From an uncultured Porphyromonadaceae bacterium (GTDB lineage Bacteria; Bacteroidota; Bacteroidia; Bacteroidales; Muribaculaceae), in contig CAMWVQ010000012.1 in NCBI GenBank assembly GCA_947177635.1, positions 1 through 49,613 of the forward strand: DNA of 49,613 nt, read 5' to 3'. Under the pieces are notes generated by a model that saw nothing but the letters and a program-made list of their open reading frames with translations, was not told the origin of the DNA and searched no databases. Shown one piece after another: positions 8,408-15,802 of the stretch. A program made the position numbers and the translations under genes. Positions within the stretch are counted from its first letter, which is position 1. Every line of letters begins with the position of its first letter.

Positions 8408-10009
8408 TCAGAGCTGGGGGCCGGCGGCTACGAGAGCCTTGCCTGCCTCGTTGTTCTCAAACTTCTTGAAGTTGTTGATGAACATCTCGGCGAGCTTGGT
8501 GGCCTTGGTGGTCCACTCGGCTGCGTCGGCGTAGGTGTCGCGGGGATCGAGGATGTTGGGGTCAACGCCGGGAAGCTCGGTGGGCACGGTGAAGTCGAAG
8601 ATGGGAATCTGCTTGGTGGGGGCGGTGAGGATTGCTCCGTCGAGGATGGCGTCGATGATGCCGCGGGTGTCCTTGATGGAGATACGCTTGCCGGTACCGT
8701 TCCAGCCGGTGTTCACCAGGTAAGCCTTGGCGCCGGACTTCTCCATCTTCTTGACGAGCTCCTCAGCGTACTTGGTGGGGTGGAGGCTAAGGAAGGCTGC
8801 GCCGAAGCATGCGGAGAAGGTGGGGGTGGGCTCGGTGATGCCGCGCTCTGTGCCGGCGAGTTTCGAGGTGAAGCCCGAGAGGAAGTAGTATTTGGTCTGC
8901 TCGGGGGTCAGGATCGAAACGGGGGGCAGTACGCCGAACGCGTCGGCCGACAGGAAGATTACGTTCTTGGCGGCGGGGCCGTGGCTGCCCGGGGCGATCT
9001 TCTCGATGTGCTCGATGGGGTAGGAAACGCGGGTGTTCTCGGTGACAGACTTGTCGGCGAAGTCAATCTTGCCGTTCTCGTCAACGGTCACGTTCTCGAG
9101 GAGGGCGTTGCGGCGGATGGCCTTGTAGATGTCGGGCTCAGACTCCTTGTCGAGGTTGATTACCTTGGCGTAGCAGCCGCCTTCGTAGTTGAAGACGCCG
9201 TTGTCGTCCCAGCCGTGCTCGTCGTCACCGATGAGCAGACGCTTGGGGTCGGTCGAGAGGGTGGTCTTGCCGGTTCCGGAGAGGCCGAAGAAGATGGCGG
9301 TGTTCTCGCCGTTCATGTCGGTGTTGGCCGAGCAGTGCATGGAGGCCATGCCGCGCAGGGGGAGGTAGTAGTTCATGATGGAGAACATGCCTTTCTTCAT
9401 CTCGCCGCCATACCAGGTGTTGATGATCACCTGCATCTTCTGGGTGAGGTTGAAGGCCACGCAGGTCTCGGAGTTGATGCCGAGTTCCTTCCAGTTCTCA
9501 ACCTTTGCCTTGGAGGCGTTCATAACGACGAAGTCGGGGGTGAAGTTCTCCAGCTCATCCTTGGTGGGGCGCACGAACATGTTGGTCACGAAGTGGGCCT
9601 GCCATGCTACCTCCATGATGAAACGGACAGCCAGACGGGTGTCCTTGTTGGTGCCGCAGAAAGCGTCAACGACGTAGAGGGGCTTGTCAGAAAGCTCCTT
9701 GTCGGCGATGGCCTTGAGGGCGTCCCAGGTTGCGGGGGTGATGGGCTTGTTGTCGTTCTTGTATTCGTCGGTTGTCCACCAGATGGTGTTCTTGGAAACC
9801 TCATCTTCTACGAAGAACTTGTCCTTGGGGGAACGGCCGGTGTAGATACCGGTCATCACGTTGACAGCGCCGAGCTCGGTGTCCTGGCCTTTCTCGTAGC
9901 CTTCGAGGCCGGGCTTGGTCTCGTCGATGAAGAGTTCATCCCAGGAGGGGTTGTGGTAGATCTTGGGGGTTCCGGTGATACCGTACTGGGTTAAATCAAT
10001 CTTGCTCAT
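8408..10009 (-). CDS. pckA: Phosphoenolpyruvate carboxykinase (ATP)
   Basis: 533 residues, the standard length. Interconverts oxaloacetate + ATP and PEP + CO2 + ADP in the cytoplasm. In saccharolytic Bacteroidales it usually runs in the carboxylating direction, feeding the succinate/propionate pathway. It has the ATP-PEPCK P-loop [13 protein letters not shown] near residue 245, the adjacent metal-binding stretch DDEHGWDD, and the conserved GGCYAK and DTRGIIDAI regions. A canonical promoter lies about 110 bp upstream. Base composition matches the neighbours, and nothing is missing. Confidence 0.97.
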   Translation of the reverse strand: MSKIDLTQYGITGTPKIYHNPSWDELFIDETKPGLEGYEKGQDTELGAVNVMTGIYTGRSPKDKFFVEDEVSKNTIWWTTDEYKNDNKPITPATWDALKAIADKELSDKPLYVVDAFCGTNKDTRLAVRFIMEVAWQAHFVTNMFVRPTKDELENFTPDFVVMNASKAKVENWKELGINSETCVAFNLTQKMQVIINTWYGGEMKKGMFSIMNYYLPLRGMASMHCSANTDMNGENTAIFFGLSGTGKTTLSTDPKRLLIGDDEHGWDDNGVFNYEGGCYAKVINLDKESEPDIYKAIRRNALLENVTVDENGKIDFADKSVTENTRVSYPIEHIEKIAPGSHGPAAKNVIFLSADAFGVLPPVSILTPEQTKYYFLSGFTSKLAGTERGITEPTPTFSACFGAAFLSLHPTKYAEELVKKMEKSGAKAYLVNTGWNGTGKRISIKDTRGIIDAILDGAILTAPTKQIPIFDFTVPTELPGVDPNILDPRDTYADAAEWTTKATKLAEMFINNFKKFENNEAGKALVAAGPQL

Positions 10010-10115
10010 TTTGATATGTTGATAACTGTTGTTGTATATGTGTTGTCTGTGTCGTCAGCGTTCTCCCGGAGGAGGGGGGGAGGGCGGCTTTTGTCGTCGC
10101 CTTGTCATTCGGCTA

Positions 10116-10145
10116 CAAAGTTACGCAACTTTTTTTTAATTCAAA
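10116..10145 (-). promoter_or_regulatory. pckA promoter
   Basis: Minus strand: TTTG at 10142-10145, an 18-nt A-rich spacer, then TAACTTTG at 10116-10123. This is a good match to the Bacteroidetes sigma-ABfr promoter. The expected leader is about 100 nt. Confidence 0.75.
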
Positions 10146-10302
10146 GCGATTTAAGGAAATTTTTCCTTAATTAGGCGGTTTTCACTCGGCGAAACCGCCC
10201 TCAGGCCTACTTACAACAATCCATAGAGGCAATCGGATAGTTAAATTTAGTTAATATTCAGATGTTTTACGCTTGTTTAGCAACCACTTGCAAAAAAGTT
10301 CG
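10146..10302. promoter_or_regulatory. pckA / SusE-like divergent intergenic region
   Basis: The 10010-10412 gap holds the pckA leader and promoter on the left and the SusE-like promoter and leader on the right. Between them GTTAAA (10240) and GTTAAT (10250) are spaced exactly 10 bp apart, like the modules at 8181 and 45667 but without a C-tract. No gene was recognised. Confidence 0.35.
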
Positions 10303-10310
10303 TAAATTTG
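10303..10310 (+). promoter_or_regulatory. -7 box of the SusE-like gene
   Basis: Plus strand TAAATTTG followed by G. The expected start is near 10317, with a leader of about 95 nt before the ATG at 10413. No -33 element was found at 19-21 nt spacing. Confidence 0.55.
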
Positions 10311-10412
10311 GCGTCGATATTTCAACTCCGCCGACGAATCTATACCATAAAGCAGAGATTTAATACCATCTACTTACTTCATAGTTTAACTTTAAATTTT
10401 TCAATCACCAAC

Positions 10413-11987
10413 ATGAAAAAAGCTTTACTCATGATGGCTGCCGCCCTGACCGCGTGGTCGGCGAGCGCACAGCTCTACGTGACCGGCGACAACGTCGAAG
10501 GACAGCCCGCCGCATGGGATCCCGCCAACACATTGGTTGTCACCTCTGCCAACGGCGAATACTCCTTCGAGGCCACCGGCGGTTTCAAGATTTCCATCGC
10601 CAACGGCACCTGGAATGACTTCAACGGAGGCGCATACCAGCTCGACGGTGCCTGGAACAAAGCCACCACCACCGCCACAGCGTCTCTCCGCCAGGGTGAC
10701 GGCAACATCACCACACCCATGAGCAACGTGAAAATCAAATACACCGTAAAGGATGACATGTCGCAGATTTCCGCGACCCTTCCCGAAGGCTACTCTTTCG
10801 GCGAAGCTCCCGCTCCCGACTTCTACCTCATCGGCCAGTTCAACAACTGGACCCTCGCCGACGCCGCCTGCAAGATGACCCGCAACGGCAACGTCTACAC
10901 CATCACCCCCTCCACCGCCATCGACGTGACCGACGGAGGCTGGAAAATCAACAACGGCTCCTGGGATGTTGACTTCGGCCAGGGTGAAGCCGGCATGCCC
11001 GTAGCAGGCACCATCTACAACCTCGCATCCGGGGGTGCCGACCTGACCACCCCCGTGGCAGCCGGAACCACCATCACCTTCACATACAACGAAGGCGGCG
11101 TGTCGACCCTCCTCATCGGCGGCGGCGACACCCCCACCCCTCCCGTTGAAAGCCCCGCTCAGCTCTACATTGTAGGTTCGCTCGCAACCAGCATGTGGGA
11201 ACCCGCAACCGCCATCCTGATGACCAAGAACGACAACGTCTTCACCGCCACCGACGTTGAGCTCGTAGGCGAGGCAAACTTCAGCTTCCTCACCGCCCAG
11301 TCATGGGACGAGCCCCGCTACGGCGGTCTCGTTGACAACGAGGATGTAACCTTCGACGGCGATGTTGCCACTGTTGCCATCGTTTCCGGCGCGAACGCTA
11401 TCAAGGCTGTCCCCGGCAAATACAACATGACCCTGACTTTCGGCGCCGAGGGCAACACCCTGAAGCTCGAGAAGGCCGGCGAAATCGCAGTTGTCGAAGA
11501 CCTCGTGATGACCGGAGCCTTCAATGACTGGGCCAAGAATGACCCCGCATACCTGATGACCAAGTCGGGCAACACCTACACCCTCTCCGTCGCCACCCTT
11601 GAGGCCGGCGAGTTCAAAATCAAGACCGCAGAAGACAACTGGAACACCAGCTGGGGCGCAGAAGGCCCCGAGGGTGACGAGACCGCACCCGCTGTGGATG
11701 TCGTTCCCGGCGTGGCAATGAACGCCTGGGCCGGCTCATTCAACAACTTCAAGCTCACCCAGACCCTCAACAACGCTCTGGTTACTTTTGTGAAGAGCGA
11801 TGATCCCTCCGTGGCATCCACCCTCACCATCTCCGGCACCTCTGCCATCGAGGCCGTAGAGGCCGTTGCCGCCGAGGCTCCCGCCGAGTACTTCAACCTC
11901 CAGGGCATCCGCGTTCTCGCTCCCGAGGCCGGCCAGCTCTACATCGTAAACCGCGCAGGCAAGGTTTCCAAGGAAATCGCCCGCTAA
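10413..11987 (+). CDS. Secreted SusE/F-like four-module protein with T9SS-like tail
   Basis: 524 residues from ATG 10413, chosen because it starts a clean signal peptide (MKKALLMMAAALTAWSASAQ). An upstream in-frame TTG at 10308 falls inside the promoter. Four repeating beta-sandwich modules follow, beginning LYVTGDN, FYLIGQFNNW, LYIVGSLATS and LVMTGAFNDW, the pattern of SusE/SusF-type glycan-binding domains. The last ~35 residues (YFNLQGIRVLAPEAGQLYIV...KVSKEIAR) match the tail of the 1133-residue protein at 4459-7860. Likely exported and surface-held, perhaps binding alpha-glucans; ligand and anchoring are inference. A strong terminator follows 20 nt after the stop. Confidence 0.75.
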   Translation: MKKALLMMAAALTAWSASAQLYVTGDNVEGQPAAWDPANTLVVTSANGEYSFEATGGFKISIANGTWNDFNGGAYQLDGAWNKATTTATASLRQGDGNITTPMSNVKIKYTVKDDMSQISATLPEGYSFGEAPAPDFYLIGQFNNWTLADAACKMTRNGNVYTITPSTAIDVTDGGWKINNGSWDVDFGQGEAGMPVAGTIYNLASGGADLTTPVAAGTTITFTYNEGGVSTLLIGGGDTPTPPVESPAQLYIVGSLATSMWEPATAILMTKNDNVFTATDVELVGEANFSFLTAQSWDEPRYGGLVDNEDVTFDGDVATVAIVSGANAIKAVPGKYNMTLTFGAEGNTLKLEKAGEIAVVEDLVMTGAFNDWAKNDPAYLMTKSGNTYTLSVATLEAGEFKIKTAEDNWNTSWGAEGPEGDETAPAVDVVPGVAMNAWAGSFNNFKLTQTLNNALVTFVKSDDPSVASTLTISGTSAIEAVEAVAAEAPAEYFNLQGIRVLAPEAGQLYIVNRAGKVSKEIAR

Positions 11988-12007
11988 TCCGATAAACAAC
12001 AACGTCA

Positions 12008-12051
12008 ACACCGCCCGTCGCGCCAAGTGCGCCGACGGGCGGTGTCGTTTT
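12008..12051 (+). terminator. Terminator of the SusE-like gene
   Basis: 13-bp perfect arms acaccgcccgtcg/cgacgggcggtgt with a 12-nt loop, followed by cgttttt. Confidence 0.88.
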
Positions 12052-12112
12052 TACTCCCGGGGGAACCATGCCCTCGCCGGGATTCAGCTACCGGCGGACA
12101 ACAGCCGTTGAC

Positions 12113-13375
12113 TCAATAACCTGAGAAGAGGGCTCCCACTCCCAACAGGCGGTCGTAGCGGTCGCCCGGGGCGCGGTAATAGACATAGACGAGATACTCG
12201 TTCACGGTCTGGTAACGGTCACCCTCGACAGGCGCAGTAAGGCCGCGTGTGGCGCCGTCGGGAACGACGAGATACTGATAGTTGTATGCGCCCTGTTTCA
12301 GCGGCAGGAGCTTCTCGTAACGCCCCGTGGAGGGGTTGTACTCCATGCGCGAGGTGGAGTCGAAGCGGCGCAGCACAAAGTCGCCGTCGAGGTAGACCTC
12401 GGCGTCGGGAACACGCAGCATGTCGAGCGAGAATAAAGTCAGGGCATAGTCGGCCTCGGTGTCGGAATTGTCAGAGTTGTATTCGCGCACCAGGTAACGG
12501 CCGTGCTGGGTGCTGTCATACTGGTATTCTCGGTGGGCGCGCGGCTTGTCGAGGTTGAGGATATGGTGATACCAGGGGGCATGGTACTCTATATGGTCGA
12601 CCCCCATTCCGGGATAGAGGTTGTTGACCGTCTCCATACGCCGGTACTCGTTTCCGGCGGGGAAAATCAGCGCGGGAAGGTGCTCGTAGATGGCTCGCGA
12701 GCCCATCAGGCGTGAGGGGTGGGAAAGCACCACGGCGTTGTCCTGCCGGCCGTTCTGGGTGACCACCACACGCAGGTCGGTGTTGACGTCGCGGATACGG
12801 GTGTTGCGGGTGTCGATGTCGAGCGAGAGCTGCTGATGGGCGTCGTTGTAGTCGATGTCGGTGCGGGATGTCACCGTGCCGCCGACCGACACCGCCCCCT
12901 CCTGGACCATGAAGCGCACCTGCAGCAATATCTCCCCGGGGGCATCCTCGGGATAGACCTGGAGCAGGTAGTTGCCCGAGATGTTGAACTCGAAGTCGCG
13001 GTTGGGCAGATAGATGTCGTAATGTATGTAATGGGCGGTCGTGGCCCTTGAAAACGCGTAATCCTCGATGTCGGCATAGTTGAAGCCGTCGAAGACCTCG
13101 GTGTCGACAAGTTGCCCGGGAGTCCAGTCGGCGTTGCAGTGGTGGATGGAATAGCGGAGGTAGAGCCGCTCCTCCCCCATCACGTCGAATCCGATCGCGA
13201 GGCGGCTGTCGCTGCCGAGGGTCAGCACCGGTGGGGCGAGGATGTTTCCCTCGGGATGAACCGTGAGAGACCGTATGCCGGGATTGAAGATAGCCGTCGA
13301 GGTGTCGTCGGCCCGGCGCGCCATGCCGGAAAGCGATGACAGCAGCAGAAGCAGGGGGAGAATGAGGTGTTTCAC
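12113..13375 (-). CDS. Type IX secretion system plug protein (former DUF5103)
   Basis: 420 residues with a signal peptide (ending about MARRA). The N-terminal half has the hallmark sequence of the T9SS plug first domain: LRYSIHHCNADWTPG, FDGFNYADIEDYAFS, HYIHYDIYLPN and SGNYLLQVYPEDAPGE, then a RFMVQEG strand. The C-terminal half contains a VYLDGDFVLRRFDSTSRMEYN stretch typical of its later domain. In P. gingivalis-type T9SS the plug closes the periplasmic side of the SprA translocon when PorV is absent. Its presence implies that this organism has a T9SS. It is convergent with the SusE-like gene. No promoter was recognised. The divergence from biochemically studied plugs is not known. Confidence 0.85.
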   Translation of the reverse strand: MKHLILPLLLLLSSLSGMARRADDTSTAIFNPGIRSLTVHPEGNILAPPVLTLGSDSRLAIGFDVMGEERLYLRYSIHHCNADWTPGQLVDTEVFDGFNYADIEDYAFSRATTAHYIHYDIYLPNRDFEFNISGNYLLQVYPEDAPGEILLQVRFMVQEGAVSVGGTVTSRTDIDYNDAHQQLSLDIDTRNTRIRDVNTDLRVVVTQNGRQDNAVVLSHPSRLMGSRAIYEHLPALIFPAGNEYRRMETVNNLYPGMGVDHIEYHAPWYHHILNLDKPRAHREYQYDSTQHGRYLVREYNSDNSDTEADYALTLFSLDMLRVPDAEVYLDGDFVLRRFDSTSRMEYNPSTGRYEKLLPLKQGAYNYQYLVVPDGATRGLTAPVEGDRYQTVNEYLVYVYYRAPGDRYDRLLGVGALFSGY

Positions 13376-13480
13376 TGTGATGGGGAATTGAGGGAATTGT
13401 AATCAGTATTCGGGCCTGCGCCTTCAGGCGTCGCCGGTGGAGGGAGCCGTTTAGCGGGCCGCCCACTGCGCGTCACGCGG

Positions 13481-14143
13481 TCACCAGAGGATGGGTGTCT
13501 CGCCGTGGGAGGCGAGGTAGGCGTTTGCGCGGGAGAAATGGTGGTTGCCGAAGAATCCCCGGTGGGCCGAGAGGGGGGAAGGATGGGGGGAGGTCAGCAC
13601 GAGATGGCGCGACTGGTCGATGAGGGCCGACTTGCGTATGGCGTAGCTCCCCCAGAGGATGAACACGAGATGGTCGCGGTCACGCGAGAGGCGGGCAATC
13701 ACCTGGTCGGTGAACTGTTCCCACCCTTGTCCCTGGTGGGAACCGGCCCGGTTGGCCTCCACGGTGAGGGTGGCGTTGAGCAGCAGCACTCCCTGGGTGG
13801 CCCAGCGCGAGAGGTCGCCGTCGGCGGGGAATGCCGCGCCTGTGTCGTCTCGCACCTCCTTGAAGATGTTGACCAGCGAGGGTGGCATCCTCATTCCGGG
13901 GTTGACCGAGAAGCACAGCCCGTTGGCCTGGCCGGGGCCGTGGTACGGGTCCTGGCCGAGTATCACCACCTTGACCTTGTCGAAGGGGCAGGCGTCGAAG
14001 GCCGCGAAGATTTTCCCGGCGGGGGGATAGACCTCGCGTGACTCATACTGCGAGCGCGCGAACTCGGCTGTCCGGCGGAATTCGGGGGTGTCGAAGATGT
14101 CGGAAAGCTCGGCTTTCCAGCTGGAGTCGATTCTTACATTCAT
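13481..14143 (-). CDS. ung: Uracil-DNA glycosylase
   Basis: 220 residues, family 1 UNG. It removes uracil from DNA for base-excision repair. Motifs seen: catalytic GQDPYHGPGQANGLCFSV near residue 62 (Asp activates water), LLLNATLTVE, and the DNA-intercalating HPSPLSAHRGFFG near residue 186. The 5' flank is a purine-rich tandem repeat (14171-14216), transcribed as a polypyrimidine leader. Confidence 0.97.
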   Translation of the reverse strand: MNVRIDSSWKAELSDIFDTPEFRRTAEFARSQYESREVYPPAGKIFAAFDACPFDKVKVVILGQDPYHGPGQANGLCFSVNPGMRMPPSLVNIFKEVRDDTGAAFPADGDLSRWATQGVLLLNATLTVEANRAGSHQGQGWEQFTDQVIARLSRDRDHLVFILWGSYAIRKSALIDQSRHLVLTSPHPSPLSAHRGFFGNHHFSRANAYLASHGETPILW

Positions 14144-14170
14144 CCGATATTCAAATCTTGAGGGATTGAA

Positions 14171-14216
14171 AGAGTTGGGAGAGTTGGGAGAGATGGGTAG
14201 AGATGGGTAGAGAGGA
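14171..14216. repeat. Short purine-rich tandem repeat upstream of ung
   Basis: Five tandem units of 9-10 bp (agagttggg twice, agagatggg twice with a leading t, then a partial unit), inside an almost pure A/G strand spanning about 14161-14250. It lies between the ung start (14143) and the terminator of the OmpA gene. Such tracts can vary in copy number by slippage. Confidence 0.6.
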
Positions 14217-14248
14217 AAGGAAAGAGGGGATGGATAAGGAGGAAAGAA

Positions 14249-14285
14249 AGACAGGCCCGCTCGCGCGGGGCGGGCAGGCCTGTCT
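14249..14285 (-). terminator. Terminator of the OmpA-family gene
   Basis: Stem agacaggc...gcctgtct with an internal ccgc/gcgg stem and a 4-nt bulge. On the minus strand it is followed by the pyrimidine-rich ttctttcct, about 48 nt after the stop. Confidence 0.6.
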
Positions 14286-14332
14286 GTGGGTTATAATCTC
14301 GCGGGATTATTCAGCCGAATAATTTCCGATGA

Positions 14333-15541
14333 TTATTTTTCCATGATGGTCACGCAACGGTCGAGGGTGAGGCACTTGTCGCCAAGGTCAACACGGTTGC
14401 CGTTGTTGGTGGTAGCCTCGAGCTGGCTTTCAGCCACGCCGTAGCGGAGGAGCTGGTTCTTGACGCCGTTCACACGGTTGTGACGCAGACGAACGTTGAT
14501 CTTGTCGTTGCCGGTGTAGTTGTCGGCCCAGCCGGTGAGGACGTAGGTCTTCTTGGTGTCCTTCATAACGTTTGCAACAGACTGGAGAACCTTGCGGTCA
14601 ACAGAAGTCAGGGTGTAAACGTCGCAGGGGTAGTAGATGGTAGCGAGGGGAGCTTCGGGCACCTTCTCTACGACCTTCTCAACGGGACGGTTGAGGCAGG
14701 CGCGGAGCTGGTTCTCGAGGTCGGCGATCTTGGCGTCAGCCTCGGCCAGACGTGCGCGGTACTCGTCGCAGTTCTCTGCGGGAGGACAAACGGGAACGAT
14801 GGGTGCGCTCCAGTCGGTCTTGTTGAACTTGTAGGTGGCGGTCAGGAGGGCTTCGCCGATCACCTGGGTCTTGCCCCAGGAGTCAGAGTGGTTGGAAACG
14901 GCGGTAGCGCGGAGGTCGAGACCGAGGGCGAAGTTCTTGGTGAGGTTGAACTCCTGGGTGAGACCGGCGCGGATGGTGATCACGCGGTCGTGGCAGTTAT
15001 GCCAGGTAGCCTTGGTCTGGCCTTCCTCGGCATACTTGGTGAGGGTCCAGTAGAGACCGCCTCCGGCGTAAACGTAAGCGTTGTAAACGCGGCCGGGACG
15101 GTAGCCACACCACCAGTTGGTGAGGTTCAGCATCACGTCGAAGACCGGACCGAAGTAGTTCTGCTTGGTCTTGAAGTACTGGCCGTCATAGATGTGCTCA
15201 TCGGGACGGGCACCGATGGATACCTCGTTGTCGAGCTTTGAAAGACCTTTCACAGAGAGGAAGTCAGCACCACCGCGGATACCGAGCAGGGGGGAGAACC
15301 ACTTGCCGACATAGAGGGAGGCGGTGGGAGCGAAACGGTCGCCGAAGGGACGGTGGCTGTCATCGTCGGTGAAGCCAACGGAGACACCGCCTTCACCCTG
15401 GATGAACCAGTTGTCAGAGAACTTGTTGAAGAGGTAGCCCTGGGCGGGATCTTCAACGTAAGTTACTTCCTGAGCGTTCTGAGCAACTGCGGTTCCTGCG
15501 AGCATAGCGCAACCGAGTGCTAAAAGGTAACTCTTTTTCAT
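14333..15541 (-). CDS. OmpA-family outer-membrane porin
   Basis: 402 residues from ATG 15541, chosen because it begins the signal peptide MKKSYLLALGCAMLAGTAVAQ. The middle ~230 residues look like an eight-stranded beta-barrel (alternating aromatic/hydrophobic strands, e.g. ASLYVGKWFSPLLGIRGG). Next come a short coiled coil (YRARLAEADAKIADLENQL) and an OmpA C-terminal peptidoglycan-binding domain with LTGWADNYTGNDKINVRLR and the conserved late Arg in RHNRVNGV. It probably anchors the outer membrane to the cell wall and is likely abundant. Possible -7 variants (TAACTTAG near 15660) are imperfect. Confidence 0.88.
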   Translation of the reverse strand: MKKSYLLALGCAMLAGTAVAQNAQEVTYVEDPAQGYLFNKFSDNWFIQGEGGVSVGFTDDDSHRPFGDRFAPTASLYVGKWFSPLLGIRGGADFLSVKGLSKLDNEVSIGARPDEHIYDGQYFKTKQNYFGPVFDVMLNLTNWWCGYRPGRVYNAYVYAGGGLYWTLTKYAEEGQTKATWHNCHDRVITIRAGLTQEFNLTKNFALGLDLRATAVSNHSDSWGKTQVIGEALLTATYKFNKTDWSAPIVPVCPPAENCDEYRARLAEADAKIADLENQLRACLNRPVEKVVEKVPEAPLATIYYPCDVYTLTSVDRKVLQSVANVMKDTKKTYVLTGWADNYTGNDKINVRLRHNRVNGVKNQLLRYGVAESQLEATTNNGNRVDLGDKCLTLDRCVTIMEK

Positions 15542-15747
15542 AGATAAGTAAAACGTTGTGTATTTGATATTTGAACTTTCTTTCGGTTTTAAAGCAAAGC
15601 TTAACAAAACGCCACCGGACGGTCATTCCGCCCAGCTGGCTTTCACGAAATTTGCCGCTAAGTTACGGATTTTTTTCGATTCTTTCACAAAATAAACAAC
15701 AAACTGCGAAAAAAAGTTGAAAAAATATCATAAACGGGCAAATGAGT

Positions 15748-15785
15748 GCCGCCGCGACCTCCTTGACGGGAGATGTCGCGGCGGC
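15748..15785 (-). terminator. Terminator of tkt
   Basis: 11-bp perfect arms gccgccgcgac/gtcgcggcggc with a further ctcc/ggag inner stem, starting 17 nt after the tkt stop. The T tract is short. Confidence 0.7.
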
Positions 15786-15802
15786 TGTATTCACGGGAGC
15801 AA

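Noticed and set aside
8330-9994. Long open frame (554 codons) antisense to pckA
   Set aside because: It mirrors a full-length, motif-complete PEP carboxykinase. The translation is Gly/Val/Glu-rich and resembles no family, as expected for an antisense frame in GC-rich coding DNA.
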